DNA of 64,000 nucleotides, taken from NCBI RefSeq assembly GCF_900156375.1, contig NZ_FTNK01000015.1, forward strand, positions 1 to 64,000. Direction: 5' to 3'. Made by a program: the position numbers and the translations under genes. Under the pieces are notes generated by a model. That model made no database searches and was not told the origin of the DNA. It saw nothing but the letters and a program-made list of their open reading frames with translations. Source of the stretch: Paenibacillus macquariensis (GTDB lineage Bacteria > Bacillota > Bacilli > Paenibacillales > Paenibacillaceae). Of this stretch, positions 17,214 to 25,577 are shown piece by piece (the stretch's first letter is position 1; every line of letters starts with the position of its first letter).

Positions 17214-17477
17214 ATGAAAACAATAAAAACGATGAAATTACCCAAAGAACAACGAGAGCAATCCATACAACTTATCCAGCAATATTTCGAAGAAGAACGA
17301 AGTGAAACGATTGGTGATCTAGCCGCAGATGGCGTATTGGATTTCTTCATGTCGCATTTAGCACCCATTGTTTATAATCAAGCCCTTAGTGACGCCAGAC
17401 ACTTAGTGAGACAACAAATGAGTTCACTTGAAGAAGATCTATATGCATTGGAGTACCAAATGAAGCAAACGCGCTAA
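17214..17477 (+). CDS. DUF2164 family protein
   Basis: Small cytoplasmic protein of 87 aa. Family features are the N-terminal KLPKEQREQSIQLIQ, the acidic EERSETIGDLAADGVLDFF block, and the HLAPIVYNQALSDA segment. The C-terminus is a charged helix. No function is established for DUF2164. AAAGGGGA lies 13 nt before the first ATG; an internal ATG at 17232 giving MKLPKEQ is also possible. Convergent with the MOSC gene. Confidence 0.8.
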   Translation: MKTIKTMKLPKEQREQSIQLIQQYFEEERSETIGDLAADGVLDFFMSHLAPIVYNQALSDARHLVRQQMSSLEEDLYALEYQMKQTR

Positions 17478-17501
17478 TGATAACTCAAGAATACATAAAT
17501 G

Positions 17502-18164
17502 TTATCCATTGAATGGCGGTTCATCCAACCATCTTTGGAACTTTTCTCTTACGACAGACGCCAGAACGTCCAATTCCATCATACGTTGCAACACATCTTG
17601 GTCTCTGTCGCTACGAGTACTGGCAAGAAGTCGCAGGATTTCGACTACTTTCACTTGTTCAGGATGCGACTCAAGCTGATGAATAGCTGAAGTTCCACTG
17701 ATATACCCTGTCTGTAATACCCTGCAATAGAACCCACTAAATCCAGTCTTCAGAACTTGAACGGGCAGATCAGATGACCCATGTTTCTGAGAAAGCTTAA
17801 AGCAAGGATATCTAGGCTGACTAACTTGTAAAATCGCTTCGCCCACTTGAAAGGTATCCCCAATGCACACTTCTGTCTCCAACATCCCTGTAACCGTTAG
17901 GTTTTCTCCGAATGCTGCATACGTAAAAGGCTTTCCGAGTTCTCTCTCCCAGTAAGGATAATGTTCGTATGGATATACGCACACCGCTTTATCGGGTCCA
18001 CCATGATGCACAAGATCGGCTTGTCCATCTCCATCAAATAGCTCGTTACCCAAAAAGACATTACCCATTACCGACTGCTTGTAAATACCTGTCTCTAGCT
18101 CTTTGCCTTTATACTCAACAGTTATGGGTTTCCCCACATTTAATGAAATCAAGTGTTGGCCCAC
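17502..18164 (-). CDS. MOSC domain protein, YiiM-like
   Basis: Protein of 220 aa with a MOSC domain, related to the C-terminal domain of molybdenum cofactor sulfurase and to YiiM, which supports molybdoenzyme-dependent reduction of N-hydroxylated compounds. Visible signatures are GDGQADLVHHGGPDKAVCVYP (about 44-64), FGENLT (about 85), and the conserved Cys in RYPCFKLSQKHG (about 120), the proposed cofactor-linked residue. Starts with GTG behind GAGGGGG. It lies between two molybdenum-related genes, the TorD chaperone and the oxidoreductase, but I see no operon link. Confidence 0.85.
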   Translation of the reverse strand: MGQHLISLNVGKPITVEYKGKELETGIYKQSVMGNVFLGNELFDGDGQADLVHHGGPDKAVCVYPYEHYPYWERELGKPFTYAAFGENLTVTGMLETEVCIGDTFQVGEAILQVSQPRYPCFKLSQKHGSSDLPVQVLKTGFSGFYCRVLQTGYISGTSAIHQLESHPEQVKVVEILRLLASTRSDRDQDVLQRMMELDVLASVVREKFQRWLDEPPFNG

Positions 18165-18199
18165 GCTATCGAATTCCCCCTCAATTCAATCAAACCTAG

Positions 18200-18529
18200 T
18201 TATGTAGATACATGTCGCTCATAATTCAACCAAGACCATGCTCTCATTGAAATGACATATAGTAAATAAAAGAGAACAACTAGCTTAATAATTCCTTGAA
18301 TATCTAAAAAAATGGCAACAATCGTTATGATAACAGTTAAAATAATAGATAACGAATACACTCTCGAGTTAATTGGTCCACTTACAAGTAAGCCCGATAA
18401 TCCTTTGGCGACAGCTCCGTAACATTTGGTATGATACGGTTCAATGGCCCATATTCCTTGTTGAACCACAACCAAATCTCCACGATCTTCAATATGTTTA
18501 GAACAATGCTGGCAATATATTTCTTTCAT
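18200..18529 (-). CDS. Small membrane protein with a CxxC/HxxC zinc-binding-like motif
   Basis: A 109-aa protein not assigned to a named family. The N-terminus has YCQHCSKHIED and later YHTKC, giving C-x2-C and H-x2-C pairs that could bind one zinc. Two hydrophobic helices follow, SIILTVIITIVAIFLDI and IIKLVVLFYLLYVISM, before a short charged tail. Of two adjacent ATG codons, 18529 has the better spacing (6 nt) from AGGAGG. It follows the GNAT gene on the same strand and may share its transcript. Confidence 0.65.
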   Translation of the reverse strand: MKEIYCQHCSKHIEDRGDLVVVQQGIWAIEPYHTKCYGAVAKGLSGLLVSGPINSRVYSLSIILTVIITIVAIFLDIQGIIKLVVLFYLLYVISMRAWSWLNYERHVST

Positions 18530-18566
18530 CATCGACCTCCTGATTCACTGATTACCACATCAATCT

Positions 18567-19064
18567 TTAATTCAAAAAGTATCCCATCAATACATCATCT
18601 ACATATCGACCATTAACATGGAATTCATTAACGAGTCGACCTTCGATCACGAAACCGCATTTCTTGTAAAATTTCAAAGCAGTCGGATTCGAGGAAAGCA
18701 CACGTAAGCTCAACTTCTTGATCCCTTGCTCTGAAGCCCATGCCTTCACCATCTCCATCAGTCTTGTCCCAATTCCCTCATGTTGATATTGTGGATGAAC
18801 GGCAATATTAATCTCAAATACATGTTGATTCGTTCTAATCATCGTAGGATAACGAAATCCAACATAGCCGCACAACTGTCCATCAACGACGGCTATCAAC
18901 TGTGACCCCGGTTGACAATGACGAAGGAAATCCTCCCGTGATGTCCAATTTAAAGGCTCAGGAGAACTATTATCATCCCATACAACCGCATCCAGAGCCA
19001 TGATCTGTTGTGCATCTTTCATTTCAGATAAGCGAATCGTGAGCGTTCGTTGGTTAATCTTCAA
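18567..19064 (-). CDS. GNAT family N-acetyltransferase
   Basis: Acetyl-CoA-dependent acetyltransferase (165 aa). The acetyl-CoA loop is clear: INIAVHPQYQHEGIGTRLM, matching the V-x4-Q/R-x2-G-x-G/A motif, followed by the KLSLRVLSSNPTALKFYKKCGFVIEG strand-helix typical of RimI/PhinothricinAT-like proteins. Substrate unknown. TTG at 19064 is preferred because AAAGGAGTG stands 7 nt upstream; an in-frame TTG at 19085 lacks a site. Thirty-seven bases downstream of the MFS gene, probably one operon with it. Confidence 0.82.
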   Translation of the reverse strand: MKINQRTLTIRLSEMKDAQQIMALDAVVWDDNSSPEPLNWTSREDFLRHCQPGSQLIAVVDGQLCGYVGFRYPTMIRTNQHVFEINIAVHPQYQHEGIGTRLMEMVKAWASEQGIKKLSLRVLSSNPTALKFYKKCGFVIEGRLVNEFHVNGRYVDDVLMGYFLN

Positions 19065-19101
19065 TATATTGCACTCCTTTTTCAAAAACCTATTACAACC
19101 G

Positions 19102-20325
19102 TTAGAGTCCTGATGAAACTATTTCAGACTTATTGCCACGATTCTGCATAGCATGTACTATAAAAAATAATACGCCAATCACAGCTGTCACTGTTGCTAA
19201 CCATGTGACTGGGATGAGTCCACCTCCATCGTATAAGAGGCCCATGGTGTAGGGTCCTATGACCCTTCCGATAGCCCCGACTCCACCACTCAGCCCAATG
19301 TAGAAAGGGGCTGCTCGTCCCGCATGATCAGAGATAAAGGCAGGAATAGCAGGCGATATTAACATTTCACCCAACGTTGCAAGCACCATAGCTAATACTA
19401 ATCCAGGGTAATTATGCGTTATTAATATCACGATATATGAAGATAGATAGAATACGGCGCTCATCGTCATTTGCGATGCAGCGGATTTCGTAAGCCACCG
19501 CTTTAATAGACTGATGATAGGTTGCGCCACGAAGATTAGAATACCATTCAATGTCCAGAGGAATCCATACGCTTTCTTCGGAAATCCTTCTGAAATAATA
19601 AATGGAGATACACCCGAATTCCACATCGAATTACCTAATAATATAAACATCGATCCTATGCCTAAGTATAAATAAATGCGAGTATTTCCAAGTAACCGCC
19701 ATATGCTCTCGCCAGAGGTCGAGGTATGCCTTTTGTCTAGATGCACTTCTCCCTGCTCGTCATCGAGACGATTCAAGTAGATTAGAAAGAACACTGCAAA
19801 TACAGCCGAAGTTAGCCCATTCGCAATAAATGTGAGCTTGTACGAAATATCTGCTAGGAAACCACTTAGGGCGGTTCCTAATGCTACACCAATGTTGTTA
19901 GCGACGTACACGATATTAAATAACTCTCCACGGCGATCCGCAAATCTGAATCCGATGAATGCCTGAATCGCAGGGAGTGACAATGCATTACAGAAACCTA
20001 TAAAACCCATTAACCCCATATAGAAATACCAGAATTGACTAGTCACTGGAAGAGCAAACAGTCCCACTGCGTTCAGAACTAATGACCCTACGATAAGCTT
20101 CTTAACGCCAACCCGGTGGTACATTGATCCTCCTAACAATTGTCCTACAATTCCGCCTAAAGCTTGAATCAATATTACAAGTCCAGCATCTGCCATATTA
20201 TGTCCCAATTCATCAAATACAAACATCGTTGTTAAGGGCCACATCAGCGCGCTACCTGTGGAATTGATCAGACTTGCAAGGAGAAACACCTTCACTTCTT
20301 TCGGGTATGTTGGTAACACTCTCAT
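19102..20325 (-). CDS. MFS transporter, DHA1-type exporter
   Basis: Twelve-helix major facilitator of 407 aa. The loop 2-3 motif appears as GGSMYHRVGVKKLI and the helix-5 region as GVALGTALSGFLAD, which point to a drug-efflux-like DHA1 member (MdtH/YfiS-like). Substrate unknown. AGGAGA precedes the ATG at about 9 nt. A GNAT gene follows closely downstream on the same strand, a pairing often seen with detoxification. Confidence 0.85.
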   Translation of the reverse strand: MRVLPTYPKEVKVFLLASLINSTGSALMWPLTTMFVFDELGHNMADAGLVILIQALGGIVGQLLGGSMYHRVGVKKLIVGSLVLNAVGLFALPVTSQFWYFYMGLMGFIGFCNALSLPAIQAFIGFRFADRRGELFNIVYVANNIGVALGTALSGFLADISYKLTFIANGLTSAVFAVFFLIYLNRLDDEQGEVHLDKRHTSTSGESIWRLLGNTRIYLYLGIGSMFILLGNSMWNSGVSPFIISEGFPKKAYGFLWTLNGILIFVAQPIISLLKRWLTKSAASQMTMSAVFYLSSYIVILITHNYPGLVLAMVLATLGEMLISPAIPAFISDHAGRAAPFYIGLSGGVGAIGRVIGPYTMGLLYDGGGLIPVTWLATVTAVIGVLFFIVHAMQNRGNKSEIVSSGL

Positions 20326-20396
20326 ATGTTGTAATCTCCTAGATGTGTATTCATAGATGCTAGATTATCGAGACATATCACAATAAATGCAGCAAT

Positions 20397-22538
20397 CTAT
20401 TCTACTGCCGTTTTTCTTACTTCAACTGTTGTTGAGAAAAAGGTCGCACCCTCACCCATATCTGCAAGTCGATCCGGTGTTAATACGTTAGCCCTTTGCT
20501 TCTTGCCATCCTTTTCCCACCATAATCCTTGACTGATCACAGTACCGGGAAGCATTTTGTCCGTCACAACAGCTTTTAACTCATAACGCCCACGCTGATT
20601 AAATACAATCACATCATCATGATCTTCGATCCCTCTTGCTGCGGCGTCATTGGGATGGATTTGGAGTGTCGGAGCTTTTTCAATCTTTTGAAGTTTCTCC
20701 ACATTCGCAAAAGTAGAATTTAGAAAATTATGATTCGGTGGCGAGATGAACATAAGTGGGAAATGATCATTTACTCCTGGACGCCGTTCGCCATCATAGC
20801 CTTCCTGAAGGGGAACGTACTCCGGAAGTGGAGGTAATCCCGCCTCCATCATCGCTGATGAATATAGCTCTATTTTACCCGAACGTGTCGGTAGGTGTTC
20901 AAGAAAGGTCTGCTGTGGCGTCATATCTAGCTTCACGAATTGGTGCTCCTTCAGTGTCTCAAGTGTCACACCATTCAGATATGGGTTCGATGGATAGTGT
21001 AACGCCTCCTTAATCATGTCCTCTTCACTTTGACTGAAAGACGCCTCATCCATACCCATCGCTCGACCTAGAAGTGAGAATAACTCCATATTACTCTTAC
21101 TCTCACCTTGTGCAGGAATGACAGGCTCTTGTAGCTGGATATAATGATGCCAGTATGAACTGAAGAGATCCGTACTTTCAAAGGATGATGTGGCCGGCAA
21201 CACAATATCTGCATACTTCGCCGTATCTGTGACGAACAAGTCGTGTACGACAGTGAATACGTCCTCGCGAGAGAATCCCCGCTTCACACGATCTGCATCT
21301 GGTGCGACGACAACAGGATTACTACAATATACGAATAATGCCTTCACAGGGTTGTCTTCCCATTCCAATGCTTCGGCGATACGATTCATATTAATCGTGC
21401 GTGCTTTAGGATTAGGCCGTAGCTGCGGTCGCTCAAGCTTCGCGCTGTTCATCTGCGCATAGCCCCCATTAGATCTTGAAGCTCCACCACCACGTCTTAG
21501 CCATTGTCCCGTCAAGGCGGGCAAACATGTAATGCTACGTACATTCATCCCTCCATTATCATGATGCTGAAGACCATTCCCGATATGAATGTAAGAAGTA
21601 TCGGCGCGTCCATACATGACAGCAAGTTTCTCAATATCTTCGATGGTAACGCCTGTAATACGAGACACTCTCTCTGGTGTATAGGACTCTACCTGCTTAC
21701 GAAGTTCCTCATGTCCTATCGTGTAATGCTTCATAAATTGTTCGTTCACAAGATCATCTCGGAACATCACATGCATCATCCCCAGTGCCAGAGCAGCATC
21801 CGTGCCCGGATAGAGGGGAATAAACCAATCCGCCCATTGCGCTGTTCGATTACGGTGTACATCAATCACGATCACCTTGGCACCCCGTTTGCGAGCTTGC
21901 TCCGCTAACACCACTTGATGCATGTTCGTGCTAATGATGTTACCACCCCATACGATAATAACATCAGCATTTATCGTGTCTTCTGGGCTGGTTCCACCAT
22001 TAAAGCCCATCGTATATCTCCATCCTGCTGTTCCCGCGGAGTTACAAATAGACTGTTTTAAGCGACTGGCCCCAAGCGCATTGAAGAAGCGACGGTCCAT
22101 CCCGTCTACACTGAGAATCCCCATATTTCCATAGAAGCTGTAGGGTAGAATAGACTCCGATCCATAATCACGAATACACTGTTTCAGACGACTTGTAATC
22201 TCACTAATAGCCTCATCCCATGAGATCCGTTCGAATTGACCCTCACCCTTAGCTCCTATTCGTCTCATTGGATACAATATCCGATCAGGATGATATACAC
22301 GTTCTGTCATGTTTCTTACTTTATTGCAGATGGCTCCTTGCGTAATGGGATGGTCTGGGTTCCCTGTAACTTTTACAATCTTGCCCTTCTCTTTATGCAG
22401 TAGCAGACCGCATGTATCCGGACAATCGAGCGGACATACCGCTTTAAACACACCATTCTCTTGTTCGATCAATTCTGCTACACCCCTTAGAATTCTTTGT
22501 ACATAAACGGTCATCTGACCTTCATTATCTTCTATCAT
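20397..22538 (-). CDS. Molybdopterin-dependent oxidoreductase with an N-terminal [4Fe-4S] cluster
   Basis: DMSO-reductase-superfamily enzyme of 713 aa. The cluster ligands are C35-x3-C39-x3-C43-x27-C71 (AVCPLDCPDTCG). Molybdopterin-binding and dinucleotide-binding domains follow (VIVWGGNIISTNMH near 195), and the C-terminal MopB domain has LQIHPNDAAARGIEDHDDVIVF. It resembles B. subtilis YoaE/YyaE, single-subunit enzymes of unknown substrate. The molybdenum ligand is probably in ICNSAGTAG near residue 165, but Cys versus Ser is uncertain. ATG at 22538 has a weak site; ATG at 22514 follows GAAGG and may be the true start. No twin-arginine signal, so cytoplasmic. Next to a formate/nitrite channel. 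Confidence 0.88.
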   Translation of the reverse strand: MIEDNEGQMTVYVQRILRGVAELIEQENGVFKAVCPLDCPDTCGLLLHKEKGKIVKVTGNPDHPITQGAICNKVRNMTERVYHPDRILYPMRRIGAKGEGQFERISWDEAISEITSRLKQCIRDYGSESILPYSFYGNMGILSVDGMDRRFFNALGASRLKQSICNSAGTAGWRYTMGFNGGTSPEDTINADVIIVWGGNIISTNMHQVVLAEQARKRGAKVIVIDVHRNRTAQWADWFIPLYPGTDAALALGMMHVMFRDDLVNEQFMKHYTIGHEELRKQVESYTPERVSRITGVTIEDIEKLAVMYGRADTSYIHIGNGLQHHDNGGMNVRSITCLPALTGQWLRRGGGASRSNGGYAQMNSAKLERPQLRPNPKARTINMNRIAEALEWEDNPVKALFVYCSNPVVVAPDADRVKRGFSREDVFTVVHDLFVTDTAKYADIVLPATSSFESTDLFSSYWHHYIQLQEPVIPAQGESKSNMELFSLLGRAMGMDEASFSQSEEDMIKEALHYPSNPYLNGVTLETLKEHQFVKLDMTPQQTFLEHLPTRSGKIELYSSAMMEAGLPPLPEYVPLQEGYDGERRPGVNDHFPLMFISPPNHNFLNSTFANVEKLQKIEKAPTLQIHPNDAAARGIEDHDDVIVFNQRGRYELKAVVTDKMLPGTVISQGLWWEKDGKKQRANVLTPDRLADMGEGATFFSTTVEVRKTAVE

Positions 22539-22612
22539 AAATCTACAACTTCAATTCCGCAAAGAATAACCAATAAAACTTGGTCAAATCTGGTTATAAA
22601 CGATGTAATACG

Positions 22613-22654
22613 AAAAAAGTCGACCTTCCTAAATTAACCTTAGGAAAAATCGAC
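22613..22654 (-). terminator. Terminator of the formate/nitrite channel gene
   Basis: Minus-strand arms GTCGATTTTTCCTAA (22654-22640) and TTTAGGAAGGTCGAC (22633-22619) pair with a central mismatch and are followed by six T (22618-22613). It separates the channel gene from the oxidoreductase gene downstream. Confidence 0.88.
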
Positions 22655-22706
22655 CTAACCGTTCATGATCATAGATCATACAAAGATATATCATGGCGAC
22701 TTAACC

Positions 22707-23546
22707 TTACAACGCACGTTTGTGCGATGTATTCGCTTTGGAGTTATGATCGTCGGTAACCGTAAGCGAAGGCGCTTGTGGATCGCGTAGGTAAGATACA
22801 TAGTAGGCAGCAGCTACAAAGATAACACCACCAGCTAAATTACCTAACCAGACGGGAACGAAATTCATCCAATATTCTCCCCACGAATAGTATCCGGCAA
22901 AGATAGCTGCGGGAATCAGAAACATATTGGCTACAACGTGCTGAAATCCTATAGCCACAAAGGCCATTGTTGGGAACCAGATTCCTAATATTTTGCCACT
23001 TATATTATCTGAGCTATAAGATAACCATACCGCTAAAGCTACTAACCAGTTACATCCTACGCCTGAGACGAAAGCTTGTAGAAAAGTGGTATCTAACTTG
23101 TGTCCAGCCATATCTACTACTTTCTCTAAATATACGCCGCTCTCCGTTAATCCAACGATATGTCCGAAGAAATAAGCAACAAATATGGCTCCTACAAAGT
23201 TAGCCAATGTAATTAATATAAGATTCTTAAACGTCTCCCAAGTCGAGATCTTCTTTGCCATACGAGCGAGGGGGACCGCCATCATATTCCCTGTTAACAG
23301 TTCACCACCGGCCAATAGTACCAGAATAAGTCCGACTGGAAACACGGATGCACCAATGAAATTAATGATGGAACTCCATTCTTTCGGCGCTCCAGAAATA
23401 ACACGAATATCTAGCAGAAATCCAAGTGCAATAAAGGCGCCACCTAAGAAACCAAGAATGAGTACTGTAGCAAGTCGATTACGGGCTTTCTTCGTCCCCA
23501 TCTCAACAGTTATTTCAGCAATTTGCTGAGGTTTGTAATAGGCCAT
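22707..23546 (-). CDS. Formate/nitrite transporter (FNT) family channel
   Basis: Pentameric membrane channel for small monovalent anions (279 aa, six helices). FNT signatures: LAGGELLTGNMM near residue 85, the GVGCNWLVALAVW motif near 168, and GFQHVVANMFLIP with the central pore His near 205. The family includes FocA, NirC and HSC, and sequence alone does not separate formate from nitrite. The neighbouring molybdopterin enzyme makes formate plausible (compare B. subtilis yrhG beside a formate dehydrogenase gene). GAGGGGA precedes the ATG. An Fnr-like palindrome lies upstream and a terminator downstream, so it is probably monocistronic. Confidence 0.9.
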   Translation of the reverse strand: MAYYKPQQIAEITVEMGTKKARNRLATVLILGFLGGAFIALGFLLDIRVISGAPKEWSSIINFIGASVFPVGLILVLLAGGELLTGNMMAVPLARMAKKISTWETFKNLILITLANFVGAIFVAYFFGHIVGLTESGVYLEKVVDMAGHKLDTTFLQAFVSGVGCNWLVALAVWLSYSSDNISGKILGIWFPTMAFVAIGFQHVVANMFLIPAAIFAGYYSWGEYWMNFVPVWLGNLAGGVIFVAAAYYVSYLRDPQAPSLTVTDDHNSKANTSHKRAL

Positions 23547-23590
23547 GATCCTATCCCCTCTAATCCAATATAGTTAAAATCTAATCTATT

Positions 23591-23669
23591 ATTATAATTG
23601 TAACGTAATTCTTTCCATTCTAAACGTAACAAATATCACATTAGCTGAAAATAAGTGAATTGTTTCACA
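23591..23669 (-). promoter_or_regulatory. Promoter and Fnr-like box of the FNT gene
   Basis: AGTGA-ATTGTT-TCACA (23654-23669) matches the Fnr consensus at all but one position. A TATAAT -10 is present on the minus strand (23596-23591) without a recognisable -35, as expected for an activated promoter. The box centre is about 78 bp upstream of the implied start. Further half-sites (TCACA at 23636 and 23692) lie nearby. Confidence 0.6.
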
Positions 23670-23723
23670 CAATAGTTATGTTTCACATGAAGTGTTCCTT
23701 ATTGCTTTAACTTTGCTAACCAT

Positions 23724-23757
23724 AAACACCCCTTGATATATGATCCAAGGGGTGTCC
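23724..23757 (-). terminator. Terminator of the NADH oxidase gene
   Basis: Perfect 10-bp arms ACACCCCTTG (23726-23735) and CAAGGGGTGT (23746-23755), followed on the minus strand by TTATGG. It lies 55 bp beyond the oxidase stop. Confidence 0.8.
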
Positions 23758-23811
23758 ATGTTAGATTAATTCTATAGAAGACTGATTCGTTAGCTCGCTA
23801 AATATATCATC

Positions 23812-25173
23812 CTAGACCATAACTGGTACTGGTTTAGCTACCGCAGGCAACGCCTGTAAACCAGCCGTATTCAAGAAGTTCCATGGTTTGTTGTAGTGCG
23901 GTTGGAAGAAGAAATCAATAAATCCTAACTGATCAACGGTCATCCGATTCTGAATACACACAGAGATTGTATTAATCGATTGTGTAAGGTCCACCTTCGA
24001 CATAAGCTGAGCACCGAGGATACGGCGTGTTTCTTTTTCAAATACAACCTTCAACGTCACGCTTTCTGATGTAGGCATAAATTCAGGTCGGTAATGGTCA
24101 GTCATGCTCACGGTCTCCACCTGTAATCCTTCATCTATTGCGGCTAATTCCGTCAATCCTGTAGCTGCGATGTTATCTTCGTATATTTTGATGCCTGATG
24201 TCCCTTGCGTACCCATATAAGGAATCGTCTGAGCCATCAAGTTACGAGCTACGAGTGTTCCCATACGTACAGCGTTCGTGGCTAAAGGAATGTAAGCATG
24301 TTTGCCAGTCGGATTGTAATGTATCGCACAGCTATCGCCAGCGGCAAAGACGTCCTTCTTACTTGTCTGCATATAGTCATCCACAATAATCGCACCGTTC
24401 GGTAGCATATCGACTTGCCCCTTTAGTAGTTCCGTATTCGGACGGAAACCAATGCATAGAATAACCAGGTCTGTTTCATACTCCCCTTGTGAAGTAATAA
24501 CCTTACTCACACGACCATCTGTTCCTTCAAAAGCGGTCACTGTCTGATTCAATGCAAGCTTAATCCCCTTGTTCTGGAGCGTCTCTTGAATGGCGTCTGT
24601 GAACTCAGGATCAAGATATTTATTAAGAATTCGATCAACACCGTCAATCAACGTCACTTCTTTACCATTCATCTGAAAAGCTTCTACCAATTCCACGCCG
24701 ATGTAACCTGCACCAACAACCGTGATATGTTTCGCTTGACTCGCCTTTTCAATAATGGTGTTCGAGTGGTTGTAATTCTTACACAGCAGGATATTGTCTA
24801 AATCAATGCCTTCAAGTTTCGGGATGATCGGCCATGATCCTGTCGTCATAATCAATTTATCGTAGGTATCTTCGAATTCTTCCCCGTTCACTAAATTACG
24901 CACGGTAAGACGTTTCTGATCCGTATCTATATTTATCACTTCATGACGCATATTTGTATTAACTCCCAGTGCAGCTAATTGATCTGGAGAAGAGTAGAAA
25001 AGACCATGTGGGTCATTTACGACGCCACCTACATACAATGCTATTCCACAAGACAAGAAAGATATATTATCATTACGCTCGTATACGGTAATTTCGGCTT
25101 CCGGATATAATTTTGCGGTATTTACAATGGCTGCGGTTCCGGCGTGTGTACAACCTATAACTGCTATTTTCAT
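23812..25173 (-). CDS. NADH oxidase / CoA-disulfide reductase family flavoprotein
   Basis: FAD- and NAD(P)H-binding protein of 453 aa. The FAD motif is IAVIGCTHAG at the N-terminus with His10, the redox Cys is Cys42 in FLSCGIALYVGG, the NAD motif is VVGAGYIGVEL near 155, and DVFAAGDSC closes the FAD site near 280. The single Cys42 with His10 is typical of NADH oxidase/peroxidase (usually water-forming Nox), though CoA-disulfide reductases share it. ATG at 25173 follows GGAGGAGG at 8 nt. Two Fnr-type palindromes stand upstream. Likely role: NADH disposal or oxygen removal as oxygen falls. Confidence 0.88.
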   Translation of the reverse strand: MKIAVIGCTHAGTAAIVNTAKLYPEAEITVYERNDNISFLSCGIALYVGGVVNDPHGLFYSSPDQLAALGVNTNMRHEVINIDTDQKRLTVRNLVNGEEFEDTYDKLIMTTGSWPIIPKLEGIDLDNILLCKNYNHSNTIIEKASQAKHITVVGAGYIGVELVEAFQMNGKEVTLIDGVDRILNKYLDPEFTDAIQETLQNKGIKLALNQTVTAFEGTDGRVSKVITSQGEYETDLVILCIGFRPNTELLKGQVDMLPNGAIIVDDYMQTSKKDVFAAGDSCAIHYNPTGKHAYIPLATNAVRMGTLVARNLMAQTIPYMGTQGTSGIKIYEDNIAATGLTELAAIDEGLQVETVSMTDHYRPEFMPTSESVTLKVVFEKETRRILGAQLMSKVDLTQSINTISVCIQNRMTVDQLGFIDFFFQPHYNKPWNFLNTAGLQALPAVAKPVPVMV

Positions 25174-25233
25174 GATTAATTCCTCCTCCAAATTGGGTGT
25201 TCTTTTTTCAATCTATATTTTAAAATGGTACAT

Positions 25234-25249
25234 TGTGAATTAATTCACC
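25234..25249. promoter_or_regulatory. Fnr-like box 1 upstream of NADH oxidase
   Basis: TGTGA-ATTAAT-TCACC, one mismatch from the Fnr consensus. It lies roughly 35-40 bp upstream of the start site expected from the minus-strand AT-rich -10 around 25212-25222, close to a class II activator position. Confidence 0.6.
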
Positions 25250-25268
25250 TTTATGTCCTTTATTATAG

Positions 25269-25284
25269 TGTGATTATTTTCACA
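25269..25284. promoter_or_regulatory. Fnr-type box 2 upstream of NADH oxidase
   Basis: TGTGA-TTATTT-TCACA, an exact consensus match centred 35 bp upstream of box 1. Extra TCACA half-sites follow at 25302 and 25311. The remaining 386-bp interval up to helD holds the helD terminator and no gene. Confidence 0.7.
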
Positions 25285-25490
25285 TTACAAGGGGTTTTGC
25301 AATAATTTTCACAATGTTCACAATTACACATCTCCTTTAAACAAGCCGACTCTCGGGATTTAAAGGTAATGACGCTTCGTTATATGGGGAAATACATGAT
25401 TAATATCATATCTAAGTTTGTAAAATGACTTGCTACATCCACTACTTTAGTGTGACATAAGACAGCGATTTATAATCATGGAAATACTGT

Positions 25491-25522
25491 CCGGAGAGGA
25501 AATAGCCTATTCCCCTCTCCGG
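25491..25522 (-). terminator. Terminator of helD
   Basis: CCGGAGAGG (25491-25499) and CCTCTCCGG (25514-25522) pair perfectly, with further pairing inside the loop. Located 55 bp after the helD stop. Confidence 0.75.
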
Positions 25523-25577
25523 AGTTATCGCAATCCTTAGAGCTGACTACCCATCTAATTTTCATTTTGAATACGAC

